Shown: positions 18,153 to 28,765 of the stretch, one piece after another
Layout of the letters: each line of letters starts with the position of its first letter
How positions within the stretch are numbered: the stretch's first letter is position 1
NCBI RefSeq assembly: GCF_000241955.1
Contig: NC_016818.1
Span: forward strand, 2,542,001 to 2,606,000
Reading direction: 5' to 3'
DNA from: Rahnella aquatilis CIP 78.65 = ATCC 33071
GTDB taxonomy: Bacteria > Pseudomonadota > Gammaproteobacteria > Enterobacterales > Enterobacteriaceae
DNA: 64,000 nucleotides
The notes under the pieces: generated by a model
Seen by the model: only the letters and a program-made list of their open reading frames with translations
Database searches by the model: none
What the model was told of the DNA's origin: nothing
Program-made: the position numbers and the translations under genes

Positions 18153-18847
18153 GGCTGTCTGAACCGGTAACCGACGCCGCGCACGTTAACTAACACGTTA
18201 ACGATGCCTGCGGATTCGAGTTTTTTGCGCAAGTTATAGACATGCGTATCGACCACCCTTTCCAGCGCCTCGCTTTCCGGCAGGCAATGTTCCAGCAAAT
18301 ACTGGCGCGAAAACGGGCGTGTCGGCGCCCGCATCAATGTGCTCAGCACGCCAAACTCTGTCGGTGTTAAATCCAGATAATGCGGTTCACCCGAGGCCGA
18401 ACTCACCGCCGCCGTCAGCGCCTCGACATCCACATCGAGCCCCTGCCAGCGCAACACCGCAGGCGTGCTGTTTTCGTCTGCCGCAATACGGCGCAGCACC
18501 GCCTGCACCCGCGCCACCACCTCGCCGGGGTTGTAAGGTTTGACCACATAATCATCCGCGCCGAAGCGCAGCGCGCCAATTTTATCGGGCACATCGCCCA
18601 TCGCCGTCACCATAATCACCGGCGTGCTGCTTTCACGCCGCAGCGCCGCCAGCACATCGGTGCCACGCATCCCCGGCAGCATTACATCCAGCAGAATGAG
18701 ATCCGGCTTCCAGCGCAGCGCGTGCTCCAGCCCGGAAACACCGTCACCGGCAATCTGTACGTCATACCCTTCACGTTTTAAATAAGCATCGAGAACGTCT
18801 GCCGCATCGGCATCATCTTCAATAATCAGGATCCGCTTTGTCTGCAT
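18149..18847 (-). CDS. two-component response regulator (OmpR family, AdeR/BaeR-like)
   Basis: 232 residues. The receiver domain has the acidic pair ED near residue 10, the phospho-acceptor Asp in LILLDVMLPG (about 53) and the conserved Lys in VVKPY (about 103). The C-terminal winged helix (about 140-230) contains DLTPTEFGVLSTLM and RVVDTHVYNLRKKLE, typical of OmpR-class DNA binding. AAGG lies before the ATG. It is cotranscribed with the kinase gene that follows. It begins 140 bp after the end of the glucan synthase gene on the same strand, so read-through from that gene is possible; no clear terminator separates them. Confidence 0.88.
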   Translation of the reverse strand: MQTKRILIIEDDADAADVLDAYLKREGYDVQIAGDGVSGLEHALRWKPDLILLDVMLPGMRGTDVLAALRRESSTPVIMVTAMGDVPDKIGALRFGADDYVVKPYNPGEVVARVQAVLRRIAADENSTPAVLRWQGLDVDVEALTAAVSSASGEPHYLDLTPTEFGVLSTLMRAPTRPFSRQYLLEHCLPESEALERVVDTHVYNLRKKLESAGIVNVLVNVRGVGYRFRQP

Positions 18848-18987
18848 AGGGTCGCCTTGACTGTTTCATCATAAATTCCCGGCAGTTTACTGACACTGCC
18901 TGTTCATACTTCCGGTTTCCGACGCGGCTGCAATCCGCTACGAAACATACGTTTGGGTGATGAGGGATTATAATGATATCCAGAAAA

Positions 18988-21900
18988 CTAATGCTGCACA
19001 TTATCTGTTTCAGCGTTTTCTGCCCGGCTGCCCAGTTCAACCTCCACCTGATGCGCATTGCCGTCATCCGTCAGCGGGATCAGATCACCGTCCAGCGCAT
19101 TGCCGTCCAGCGTGACACGATAATCCCCTGTGCTGCGCCGCACCGTGATCAGGTAACGGCTGCTGCCTTGTTGATATGTCACCGCGATTTCCGGCCACAG
19201 CGCAGGCAGTTTGCTGTGAATGGCGATAGCATCGCCGTGGCGTGTAATGCCCAGCAGTGATTCGGTGATTAACCGGTATGTCCAGCCCGCAGAACCGGTA
19301 TACCAGCTCCAGCCCGCGCGGCCACTGTGCGGGTCTACCGAATAGATATCGGCGGAAATCACATACGGCTCACCTTTATAGCGGCTGACCGCTTCAGGTG
19401 TGAGGCTGTGATTGATCGGGTTGATCATCGACATCAGTTCCCAGGCGCGTTCGGTGTTGCCCTGTCTGGCAAACGCCATCACCGCCCAGATGGCCCCGTG
19501 GGTGTACTGTCCGCCGTTTTCACGTACGCCAGGCAAATACCCGCGGATATATCCCGGATTCGGCCCGTTGCCGTCAAATGGCGGTGTCAGTAATCGGATC
19601 AGCCCCGCATCGTTATCGACCAGACGCTTGTCGACCGATCGCATGGCGCTGGCAGTGCGTTCAGGCGTACCGGCTCCGGAAAGCACCGACCAGCTTTGCG
19701 CGATCGCATCTATCTGACACTCATCGTTCGCATGCGAACCCAGCGTTTCACCGCTGTCGAAGTAACCGCGCAGATACCACTCACCATCCCATGCATGGTC
19801 GTTGAGATTTTGTTTCAGCAACGCCGACTGCTCGCGGCAGAGGGTAGCGACAGCGATGTCCTGGCGGCTTTCTGCCAGCGCACCATAGCGTTGCAGCACG
19901 TCGTAGAGGAAAAAGCCCAGCCAGACACTTTCCCCACGCCCGCCCAGTCCCACCAGATTCATGCCGTCATTCCAGTCTCCCGCGCCCATCAGCGGCAGCC
20001 CGTGGTCGCCTATTTTCAGGCCATGCCTGAGCGCACGCACGCCGTGCTGCCAGAGGCTTTCCTGCGTTGCGCTGACCTGCGGTTGCTCGTAGAACGACTC
20101 TTCGCCTGCGTCCAGCAGACGTGCCTCAAGATAAGGCACGGACTCTTCCGCAATACCGTCATCGCCGGTAACGGAGATGTAATGGCTGATGGCCAGCGGC
20201 AGCCAGAGATAATCGTCAGAGCAGCGGGTACGCACGCCATTGCCGGTTGGCGGATGCCACCAGTGCTGGACGTCGCCTTCAATGAACTGCCGCGACGCAC
20301 ATAACAGGATCTGTTCACGCATCCGTTCCGGCGCCGCGTGGCTCAGCGCCAGCGTGTCCTGCAACTGGTCGCGGAAACCGAACGCCCCGCCGGACTGATA
20401 ATAACCGCTGCGTGCAAGGATGCGGCTGGCTAAGGTCTGGTAAATCAGCCAGCCATTGGTTAGCAAATCGACCGATTTATCCGGCGTAGTGATCTGAATT
20501 TTGTCCAGCACCTGATGCCAGTGATGATGAATGCGATCCAGCTCAGCCTGCGCCTCTCCCTCCTGAAAATACTGATGAATGAGCGCTTCGGCATCTGCGG
20601 CATTCTGCCCCAGGCCCAGCGCGAAAACAAAGATGCGCTGGTCGCCGTCGATAAGCGTTGTCGCCGACTGCACTGCACCGCAAGGATCCAGCGCCGCGCC
20701 GGTTTTATCGGAAAGACGCTGATTTTTCATGGCAGCAGGCATGGCTGCGGAACCGGTGCGCCCGAAGAACTCGCGACGGTCACCGCTGACCGAGCAATGC
20801 GCGCCGGTCACCGCGAAGAAGGCCGTGCGTTCAGAGCCGTTGCCGGTGTAATGATTGGTCGCCAGTACGCCGCAACCCTTTACCACGTGGGCTGCCGAGG
20901 TGACGATATGCATGGCTGATTTGGCACGTAAATCCGCCATCACCCATTCGGCATAACCGGTCACCGACAATCTGCGCGGCCTGCCGGAGAGGTTAGTCAG
21001 GGTCAGAATAATCAGTTTGACCGGCGCGTGTTCAGCGACTAATACCGTCATTTCGCTGGAAATACCCCGTTCGGTATGTTCGAAGCAACTGTAACCAAAA
21101 CCGTGGCGGGTGACGTAACCGCCGACGCCGCGCACCGGTAGCGGTGCCGGTGACCAGACGCTGCCGCTTTCCTCATCGCGCAGATAAAAGGCTTCGCCGG
21201 AACTGTCGCTGACCGGGTCATTTTCCCACGGCGTTAAGCGGTATTCGTGGGCATTTTCATACCAGGTATACGCCTGCGCGCTTTCTGAAATCACCGTACC
21301 GAAGCGGGCATTTGCCAGTACGTTCGACCACGGGGCTGGCGTGGTTTGCCCTTCGTTGAGCACAATCTGATATTCCCGGCCATCCGGCGAGAAGCCGCCC
21401 AGTCCGTTGAAACAGGCCAGTTCACGTGGTGGCGCAATCACCGGCTGGCTGTCGTTGACCGTACGCACCGGCAGCAACGCAGGCAGGGAAACGAGCGGCG
21501 TTTGCGTCCGCTGATTCAGCTGATCGGCCAGACTGCCACGGCGGTCGTCGATCATCACATGCGCCACGCTCATCAGCAGCGTGCGATCCTCCGGGGTCAT
21601 CTGCTCGCCGTTACGCACGAAAATGCCACCCGGAATATCGGTCTGGCTGGATCCCGCACCGGAGGCCACCAGGCTGAGGATCTGGTTTTGCAGCGCCTGC
21701 TGATAACCGCCGGAATCATTACACAACAGCACCAGATCGACTTTCAGTCCTTTCAGACGCCAGTAGTGATGCGCACGGATCAGCAACGTCACCAGCCCGA
21801 TATTTTCGTTGCTGGTCATGGTCAGCAGTACAATGGGCAGATCGCCGGAAAGCGACTGTCCCCACAGGCCGGATTGCCCGCGGCGGTTGGCGGCGACGGA

Positions 21901-24900
21901 CTGCGCATCGCCGCGCATTTCCTGGCTGGCAAAAATCAGCGCCCCTGCCAGACGGTTAAACAGCCCCGCATCATCTTCCGTTGCATTAAGCTGACGCAGC
22001 ACGACCTGACTGTGCGACCAGGCGATTTCGAACACCCGGTCAGCAATATGATGGTCGCGATATTTTTCCATCAACATCAGGCTTTGCAGGCGCGTGTCGC
22101 TGATGCCGTAAACCATGTCGATAATCACCGGCACACCGGGTTTAAGCCGGATGCGCTGACGAATCACCATCACCGGATCCAGCACTGCACCGGCACTATT
22201 ACCGAGTGTTCCGCCCTTCTGCATTGCCTGCGGACTGGCGGCAGTATTACCGCGTCCGATAAAGGCCGCGCGGTCAGTCTCAAACGAGGTTTCCCGTTCC
22301 ACCGCACCGTGGATCGCCATCATGTGAAACATCCACGGACAGGCTTCATCCGGTTCGCGTGGTCGCCGGTGGCACAAAATCCCCTCCTGAGCGGGCACCA
22401 GTTCGGTCTGCACAAACAAATTACTGAACGCCGGGTGAGCCGCGTCGTTGGCGGCGGGTGCCAGCACCACTTCGGCATAAGTGGTGATATCCAGCGTGCG
22501 CGGATGACGGCCATTATGCGTAACCGTCATGCGGCGGATTTCGACGTCATCTTCCGGTGATACCACGATATGCGTTTGCAGGGTCAGCGCGCCGCGGGTG
22601 CGTGTAAATTCTGCGCCAAAATCGGTCAGTACGGCGTGATAGCTTCCCTTCTGTTTACCGGCGGGTTGCCAGGTATTACTGGTCACTGCGCCCGATTCAG
22701 GATCGCTGACGTAGCAGAAAATGCCACGGTTATCACGGGTGGCATCTTCGCGCCAGCGGGTCAGGGTCAGGTCTTTCCAGCGACTGACACTGCCGCCCGC
22801 CTGCGTGACCATCAGATGGTAATGGGTATTGGAAAGCAGTTGAATTTCCGGCGACGGACTGTCAACGTCGGTGAATTCACGCAGTTCTACATTCACTTTT
22901 TGCAGCGTATTGTCGTGCGATTCAAAGTGACGACGCGGACTGTAAAGCTCGACAGCATCCGGCACACGCTCCTGTAACAGCAAACGGGCGGACTGGAACG
23001 CGGCGTTGGCTGCAAAGCGTGCGACCATCGGCGCGCCGAGCAGCACATTAGCCAGCGCCAGAAATCCCATGCCCTGGTGATGCGCCATGTAAGAGCGCAC
23101 CACGATGTAAATCTGCCCGCGCACCAGACGTGACGGGCTGTAATCCAGAGCATCATAGAAACCGTATTCACCGCGTGCGCCGCAATCCTCCAGCTCCGCC
23201 AGATTCAGACAGGCTTCCTGCGGGCGGATCATCAGCGCCATCATCGTCGCGTAAGGCGCAACGACCATATCTTCACCCAGGCCGCGCTTAAGACCGAGGC
23301 CCGGCACACCGAAGGCGTGATACTGGTAGTTCTGGCTGAGATCAAATGCCGCATACGCCGATTCAGAAATCCCCCACGGCACGCTATTTTCCTTACCCCA
23401 GGCGATTTGCCGGTCAACGGCGGTCTGGCACATCTGCACCAGCAACGTATCGGGATAGGCCGGCATTACCAGCTGTGGCATCAGGTATTCAAACATCGAG
23501 CCGCTCCACGACATCAGCGACGGCTGTTTGTCGATCACGGTGAACAGACGTCCGAGGGCGAACCAGCTTTTTTGCGGCAACTGATTGGTGGCAATGGTGA
23601 CGTAATTCGTCAGGCGGATTTCAGAGGGCAGCAGATCGTACTTTCCGCTGTCCATCTTATGGGCGTCACAATTGTAGCCAACGGTCAGCAGATGGGTATT
23701 TTTGTCATACAGGAAGCGGAAATCCATGTGCGCATGCTCGTTCAGGCGCTGTTCGAGTTCACCGATAATGTCCAGTCGCTGACGCGCCAGCCCGATAGCG
23801 CGGGATAACAGCGGCGACGTCCGGGCATCCTGTTGCGCCAGCCAGTGCAGCGTTGGAAGCGGTTCATTTTGAGCCTCCGGCGACAGCGCACCATAGAAAT
23901 CTGACCACTCTTTAATGCCCGCTCCGAGCTGTTCTGCCAGCCGTTGTTGCCAGCCCTGCGCCGAAACGGCGATCAGACTGCGCATATCCTGCAAATGCGT
24001 AATACTCTCAGCGGCTTTGGCGGCGGTAGCCTGTTTCAGGCTTTCCCGCAGTTTTGCCATCAGCGGTTCATCGGTCTGGCTGTCTGCCATGTTCAGCGTA
24101 TCGCCCAGCCCCGCCAGCCATGCCGCCCTATTCAGCGCGGGCTGCGTGCGCCATAACCGTAATCCGCTGCTGAGGGTCAGCAGATGCCCGGCCAGATTGC
24201 CGCTGTCAACGCTGGAAATATAGCGCGGGTTCAGCGGTGCCAGCGTGCGCGTGTCGTACCAGTTATAAAGATGACCGCGAAAATGCTCGAGTCTATCCAG
24301 CGTATCGAGCGTCTGGCTGGTGCGTTCCAGCACCTCACCCTGCGTGATATAGCCAAAATCCCAGGCGGTGATATTCGCCAGCAACGACAGACCGATATTG
24401 GTCGGCGACGTGCGGTGCGCAATCACCGGCTGCGGAATTTCCTGGAAGTTGTCCGGCGGCAGCCAGTTTTCCTCAGCATTCACGAACGTTTCGAAGAAAT
24501 ACCAGGTTTCACGCGCGGTCTGACGCAAGAAGCGGTGCTGCTGCGCATCAATGTCCGGCTTCTGCCTGACCGCCGGCCAACTCAGCCAGCACATCACCTG
24601 GGGTGCGGCAAGCCACAGCAGACCGAGCGGCAAACCAAACCACAGCAACGGCGGATGCGCACCGGCGGCCAGCACAATCACGGCCACACCGGCCAGCAGA
24701 TTCGGCCACATCCGCCGATAGAAATAGGCCAGGGAGCGCGCACGGGATTTCTCACCAATATTCACACTCGCCCATTCATGCAACTTCCGGTGGCTGATAT
24801 TCAGCCGCCACAGGGTCAGCAAAATGGCGTGTATCGAATACACGGCTTCGTGCGGCAGTGTCATCAGCTGGAGCAAAATCCGCGAACAACGGCTGAGGGT

Positions 24901-27558
24901 GGCAGATGCCACACTTTTCAGATGAGGCATCACCTTGCGGCGGGAGCCTTTGTTGAAGAGATCCAGCACCAGCGCGACGACCACCGGAAACAGCAGCATG
25001 GTGGCGATGAAACCCAGCCAGTAAAGCTTGTTCGGCACCAGCAACAGTGTGCAAAAAATGAGGGTCAGCAGCGCGGGGGCGATCAGGCTGCGGCGCAGGT
25101 TATCGAATAATTTCCAGCGTGAAAGCGTGGTCAGCGGGTTGCGGGTCCGCGTGCCATCTTCCTGCGTGACACGAAAACCCAGCCAGTTCAGCAATTGCCA
25201 GTCGCCACGGATCCAGCGGGTCTTACGCGCCACATCCGCCAGATAATGCTCCGGATACTGCTCGTATAACACCACATCGCTGAGCATGCCCGAGCGGGCA
25301 TAACAACCTTCCAGCAGATCATGGCTGAGCACTAAGTTTTCCGGGCAGGTATTTTCTGTTGCCCGGATGAACATATCGACGTCGTAAATCCCTTTGCCGA
25401 CAAATGAGCCTTCGCCGAATAAGTCCTGATAGATATCGGAGGACATCGACGAATACGGATCATTACCCGGCACGCTGCTGCATAATGCGGCGTAACGTCC
25501 CTGCCCGTTTTCAGGAATTTCTTCGGCCAGACGGGGCTGAAGAATGGCGTAACCCGAAATCACCCGCTGACGTTGTGCATCATAAACCGGATGATTAAGC
25601 GGATGCGCCATGGCAGCAACCAGCTGGTGTGCCGTCGCGCGCGGCAGCACGGTGTCACTGTCTAGGGTGATGACATATTTAACCTGACGCAGTTGCGCCT
25701 GCGTGCTGCCTTCCACCCGTGAAAACGGCTCGCCTTCGCCGCGTAACCAGCGGTTCAGCGCATTGAGTTTGCCGCGCTTGCGCTCATACCCCATCCACAC
25801 GCCCTGCGCCGCATTCATTTCACTGTCGCGATGCAACAATGTGAATAACGGCCCTTGTGTGGTGGGATAGCGACGGTTGAGGGTCTGGATCTGCTGCGTG
25901 GCATAGTTGAGCAACGCTTCGTTGTCTTCATGGTGCTGTTCGTGGCTGTCGTGAAAATCGGTGAGCAGCGCGAAATTCAGGTGCGGCAGAACATTGCCGA
26001 GATAACAGACTTCGAGACTGCTGATCAGTGCTTCAATGCTTTTCCGACTGCCCAGCAGACAGGGGATCACCACCAGGGTACTGGCGTGTTCCGGAATGCC
26101 GCCGACGAATTCCAGTCGGGGCAGCGGCTGCGGCGTGCGGCTGCGGGTGGTGATTTCACTGAGCAGATTCAGCGCAAACTGGCTGGCGACCAGCACTACC
26201 GGCCCCAGTAATAACCACCATGCCCAGTGCATGGCGGGATGCACGGTGCGGTAAAGCACATCGGCAGTGATGGCGGTGGTCAGCAGTAACAGGCTGCCAA
26301 GCCACGAAAGCAACGGCGTCTGACTGAGGCGGCGGCGGATGCGGGTTTGCAGCGAGAATTTCACCTGCAAATCTTTCTCCAGCGCTTTGCGCCCGGCATC
26401 AATCAGATAGTAACCGACATGTTGTTGCTGAAAGGAATCCGTTGCCTGTTGTGCCAGTGCCACCGCGCGACTGGCCACAAAGGCTTCGTCATGGCGGGAA
26501 TGGCGCGACAACCGTTCAATCTGATGGCGGTAATTATCGCGGGTATCAAAATGCATGGCGGCATAAATACCGGCCGGATCCTCACGCAGGACTTTCTCCA
26601 CCACGCTGAGGTTTTCGGCAAATTCTGCCCAGTCCATCTCGGTAAGCTGTCGCAGCCCCATAATGCTGTTGCTGACAGAAAGCTGGCTGGCAGCAAGCTG
26701 CTGGTTAAATTTATCGATCACTTCACGCTGAGTCAGCCCGACTTCACTCAGCCGCTGCTCCACCCAGGTCAGTGGCAGCGCCAGCATCGAGCCGTGCCCC
26801 TGCAACCGGCGCACCAGTTCGGCCACGAAAGCGCTGGTGCGCGGCGGATTGGTGCGCGCCATATCAGCGATCACGATGATCTGGCTGGCGGGATCATTTT
26901 CCGCGCTGTCCTGCAATTTATTGACCCAGAAATCGGCCAGATTGCGTTCCTGCTGTGCGTTCGCCACTTCAATACTGACACGGCGTAAATTCTCGATCAG
27001 CGCCAGACGCAGCATGCCCGGAAACGCCCACAACTCGCCGAGCGTCAGCGGGCGCACACTCTGATAAGTCGAGAGAAAACGGGTCAGGGTTTTAATGTCC
27101 CACAGGCCGTCGCTGTGGCTGACCACTTCGGTCGCAATATCGTAAATGCGCGGGCAAAAATGCGGTGCCCCCAGTGAAGGCAGGCCCTTGCCAAAGTTTT
27201 TCGGCAACAGCTGGCGCACCAGACGGATTTGTTCTTCGATCAGATAGAAATTATCGAGCAGCCATTCACCGGCCGGGGTAATGCCCGCTTTCTCTCCACT
27301 GCTGAGGATCAGGCAACTGCGCGTTAAAACCTTTTCGTTATCGTCGAGGCGCTTTAGCAGGTAATAAGGAAGTTTTTTGCCGGAGAGCTTGTGGGAGAGT
27401 GCGAGTTTTCCGCCGAAGCGTTCCATCTGATCCGCTGAGAAAAGCTCAGCGCTGATCGGTACGGGGTGGGACAGCGCGCTGGCGCGATGACGCCGTGTAT
27501 GGGCAAGAACGGGTGGTGCTCTTTTACTTTTAAACCAGTTAATCACAGCATTTTTCAT
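18988..27558 (-). CDS. cyclic beta-1,2-glucan synthase (NdvB/ChvB/Cgs type)
   Basis: A giant inner-membrane enzyme of 2,856 residues from the ATG at 27558 (AAGG upstream; a start at 27678 would add 40 unlike residues). It matches the rhizobial/Brucella Cgs plan. Membrane helices near 420-465 precede a GT84 glycosyltransferase (about 480-830) with LDSD near 632 and TRWIRGDWQLL near 781. More helices lie near 830-990. A glycoamylase-like cyclisation region starts about 1060 (ITAWDFGYITQGE), and a C-terminal GH94 phosphorylase-like domain sets ring size (GAGDWNDGMN about 2529; GRAGWSWYTGSAGW about 2750). It polymerises UDP-glucose into cyclic periplasmic glucans. The family is unusual for an enterobacterium, where linear OPGs made by OpgGH are the norm. 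Confidence 0.9.
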   Translation of the reverse strand: MKNAVINWFKSKRAPPVLAHTRRHRASALSHPVPISAELFSADQMERFGGKLALSHKLSGKKLPYYLLKRLDDNEKVLTRSCLILSSGEKAGITPAGEWLLDNFYLIEEQIRLVRQLLPKNFGKGLPSLGAPHFCPRIYDIATEVVSHSDGLWDIKTLTRFLSTYQSVRPLTLGELWAFPGMLRLALIENLRRVSIEVANAQQERNLADFWVNKLQDSAENDPASQIIVIADMARTNPPRTSAFVAELVRRLQGHGSMLALPLTWVEQRLSEVGLTQREVIDKFNQQLAASQLSVSNSIMGLRQLTEMDWAEFAENLSVVEKVLREDPAGIYAAMHFDTRDNYRHQIERLSRHSRHDEAFVASRAVALAQQATDSFQQQHVGYYLIDAGRKALEKDLQVKFSLQTRIRRRLSQTPLLSWLGSLLLLTTAITADVLYRTVHPAMHWAWWLLLGPVVLVASQFALNLLSEITTRSRTPQPLPRLEFVGGIPEHASTLVVIPCLLGSRKSIEALISSLEVCYLGNVLPHLNFALLTDFHDSHEQHHEDNEALLNYATQQIQTLNRRYPTTQGPLFTLLHRDSEMNAAQGVWMGYERKRGKLNALNRWLRGEGEPFSRVEGSTQAQLRQVKYVITLDSDTVLPRATAHQLVAAMAHPLNHPVYDAQRQRVISGYAILQPRLAEEIPENGQGRYAALCSSVPGNDPYSSMSSDIYQDLFGEGSFVGKGIYDVDMFIRATENTCPENLVLSHDLLEGCYARSGMLSDVVLYEQYPEHYLADVARKTRWIRGDWQLLNWLGFRVTQEDGTRTRNPLTTLSRWKLFDNLRRSLIAPALLTLIFCTLLLVPNKLYWLGFIATMLLFPVVVALVLDLFNKGSRRKVMPHLKSVASATLSRCSRILLQLMTLPHEAVYSIHAILLTLWRLNISHRKLHEWASVNIGEKSRARSLAYFYRRMWPNLLAGVAVIVLAAGAHPPLLWFGLPLGLLWLAAPQVMCWLSWPAVRQKPDIDAQQHRFLRQTARETWYFFETFVNAEENWLPPDNFQEIPQPVIAHRTSPTNIGLSLLANITAWDFGYITQGEVLERTSQTLDTLDRLEHFRGHLYNWYDTRTLAPLNPRYISSVDSGNLAGHLLTLSSGLRLWRTQPALNRAAWLAGLGDTLNMADSQTDEPLMAKLRESLKQATAAKAAESITHLQDMRSLIAVSAQGWQQRLAEQLGAGIKEWSDFYGALSPEAQNEPLPTLHWLAQQDARTSPLLSRAIGLARQRLDIIGELEQRLNEHAHMDFRFLYDKNTHLLTVGYNCDAHKMDSGKYDLLPSEIRLTNYVTIATNQLPQKSWFALGRLFTVIDKQPSLMSWSGSMFEYLMPQLVMPAYPDTLLVQMCQTAVDRQIAWGKENSVPWGISESAYAAFDLSQNYQYHAFGVPGLGLKRGLGEDMVVAPYATMMALMIRPQEACLNLAELEDCGARGEYGFYDALDYSPSRLVRGQIYIVVRSYMAHHQGMGFLALANVLLGAPMVARFAANAAFQSARLLLQERVPDAVELYSPRRHFESHDNTLQKVNVELREFTDVDSPSPEIQLLSNTHYHLMVTQAGGSVSRWKDLTLTRWREDATRDNRGIFCYVSDPESGAVTSNTWQPAGKQKGSYHAVLTDFGAEFTRTRGALTLQTHIVVSPEDDVEIRRMTVTHNGRHPRTLDITTYAEVVLAPAANDAAHPAFSNLFVQTELVPAQEGILCHRRPREPDEACPWMFHMMAIHGAVERETSFETDRAAFIGRGNTAASPQAMQKGGTLGNSAGAVLDPVMVIRQRIRLKPGVPVIIDMVYGISDTRLQSLMLMEKYRDHHIADRVFEIAWSHSQVVLRQLNATEDDAGLFNRLAGALIFASQEMRGDAQSVAANRRGQSGLWGQSLSGDLPIVLLTMTSNENIGLVTLLIRAHHYWRLKGLKVDLVLLCNDSGGYQQALQNQILSLVASGAGSSQTDIPGGIFVRNGEQMTPEDRTLLMSVAHVMIDDRRGSLADQLNQRTQTPLVSLPALLPVRTVNDSQPVIAPPRELACFNGLGGFSPDGREYQIVLNEGQTTPAPWSNVLANARFGTVISESAQAYTWYENAHEYRLTPWENDPVSDSSGEAFYLRDEESGSVWSPAPLPVRGVGGYVTRHGFGYSCFEHTERGISSEMTVLVAEHAPVKLIILTLTNLSGRPRRLSVTGYAEWVMADLRAKSAMHIVTSAAHVVKGCGVLATNHYTGNGSERTAFFAVTGAHCSVSGDRREFFGRTGSAAMPAAMKNQRLSDKTGAALDPCGAVQSATTLIDGDQRIFVFALGLGQNAADAEALIHQYFQEGEAQAELDRIHHHWHQVLDKIQITTPDKSVDLLTNGWLIYQTLASRILARSGYYQSGGAFGFRDQLQDTLALSHAAPERMREQILLCASRQFIEGDVQHWWHPPTGNGVRTRCSDDYLWLPLAISHYISVTGDDGIAEESVPYLEARLLDAGEESFYEQPQVSATQESLWQHGVRALRHGLKIGDHGLPLMGAGDWNDGMNLVGLGGRGESVWLGFFLYDVLQRYGALAESRQDIAVATLCREQSALLKQNLNDHAWDGEWYLRGYFDSGETLGSHANDECQIDAIAQSWSVLSGAGTPERTASAMRSVDKRLVDNDAGLIRLLTPPFDGNGPNPGYIRGYLPGVRENGGQYTHGAIWAVMAFARQGNTERAWELMSMINPINHSLTPEAVSRYKGEPYVISADIYSVDPHSGRAGWSWYTGSAGWTYRLITESLLGITRHGDAIAIHSKLPALWPEIAVTYQQGSSRYLITVRRSTGDYRVTLDGNALDGDLIPLTDDGNAHQVEVELGSRAENAETDNVQH

Positions 27559-27903
27559 GTCGGCATACCTTACGCGGACCCGAGAAGGCAGTTGCCTGAG
27601 CTGCGATAAGAGTTCACATGATAAGAAAATGGGTAAGAGACAGGGAGGCACAAAAGATGAGTCACCCGCGGCGGGCAATTAGTTTTATACTAGCCTGTTT
27701 GCAGGCGCAACGTTGAGTTTATTTTTTCGCCAGCACCCAATATCCGTGTGTAAACCCCTGCCGGTTTTCGCTGTCGGTGGTCTATATCAGGGCTCAAAAG
27801 CATAAACTCCCGGATCCGGTTCATGCGATTATCGGGCGGTTATTGTGGGAATCATTGTCACAGGCAATGCCCCGCGTCCAAATTTACCCTTCAGGAAAAA
27901 AAG
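27559..27903. promoter_or_regulatory. divergent gap between glucan synthase and nitroreductase
   Basis: 345 bp separating two divergent genes and presumably holding both promoters. I found no convincing -35/-10 pair, operator or RNA gene. The left ~120 bp could encode an N-terminal extension of the synthase, but it lacks family resemblance. Confidence 0.4.
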
Positions 27904-28542
27904 ATGACGACCTTAAACGAAAAACTGGCATGGCGCTACGCCACCAAGAAGTTTGATGCGACTAAAACGGTTCCGGCTGAAAAGATTGAAAATATTATTG
28001 AGGCCGTGCGTCTGGCCCCCACCTCAAGCGGCCTGCAACCCTTCGAACTGTTGGTGGTCACCAATCCTGATATCCGCGCAAAAATCCGCACCGTTGCCTG
28101 GGATCAGGCGCAGGTCACCGACTGTTCTCACCTGCTGGTGTTCGCCGCATGGGACGACATCACGCCAGAACGGGTAAACATGATGTTCGACCTGACCAAC
28201 GAGGTTCGTGGTTTTAAAAACGAAGGCTGGGAAAACTATCGCCAGATGCTGCTGGGCATTGTGGCTGAACGCGGTACCGAAGCGAATTATCAGGCTGCCG
28301 CCCGTCAGGCTTACATCGGTTTGGGTGCCGCACTGATCGCCGCCGCATTTGAAGAAGTTGATGCGACGCCAATGGAAGGATTTGATCCTGCTGCCGTGGA
28401 TGAAATCCTCGGCCTGAAAGACAAAAACCTGCGCAGCGTCGTGATCCTGCCGCTGGGCTATCGCGCCCACGAAGGCGACTGGCTGGTGAACCTGAAGAAA
28501 GTTCGCCGCAGCCGTGAAAACTTCGTCATCGAAATCAAGTAA
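27904..28542 (+). CDS. nitroreductase family NAD(P)H-dependent oxidoreductase (NfsB-like)
   Basis: 212 residues of the FMN-dependent nitroreductase fold. The FMN-phosphate region WRYATKKFD is at the N-terminus, RLAPTSSGLQPFELLVV follows near 35-52, and the C-terminal ILPLGYRAHEGDW binds the second face of FMN. The ATG at 27904 follows AGGAAAAAAAG; an ATG at 27823 would add 27 unrelated residues. Such dimeric enzymes reduce nitroaromatics and quinones; the natural substrate is unknown. It stands alone, divergent from the glucan synthase. Confidence 0.88.
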   Translation: MTTLNEKLAWRYATKKFDATKTVPAEKIENIIEAVRLAPTSSGLQPFELLVVTNPDIRAKIRTVAWDQAQVTDCSHLLVFAAWDDITPERVNMMFDLTNEVRGFKNEGWENYRQMLLGIVAERGTEANYQAAARQAYIGLGAALIAAAFEEVDATPMEGFDPAAVDEILGLKDKNLRSVVILPLGYRAHEGDWLVNLKKVRRSRENFVIEIK

Positions 28543-28549
28543 TATCAGG

Positions 28550-28573
28550 CCACCGGCCCTGTCCGACCGGTGG
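28550..28573 (+). terminator. possible terminator after the nitroreductase gene
   Basis: CCACCGG (28550-28556) / CCGGTGG (28567-28573), 10-base loop, then TCTTC. The weak T tract makes this uncertain. Confidence 0.45.
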
Positions 28574-28765
28574 TCTTCATCCTCTAAACGCCTGCGTACT
28601 TTACTGATCCCCCCTGCCGGGAGTGATCAACCCCGCAAAAAATCGCAATAAACAGACCCATTCCGGGAAAAAACCGTCTCCGGGCTAAATACCTGCCTAA
28701 AAATGCCGATAACTCACACAGGTAAATTATTTTCACTGACTCTGTTACTTATTATGAGGTTGTAT

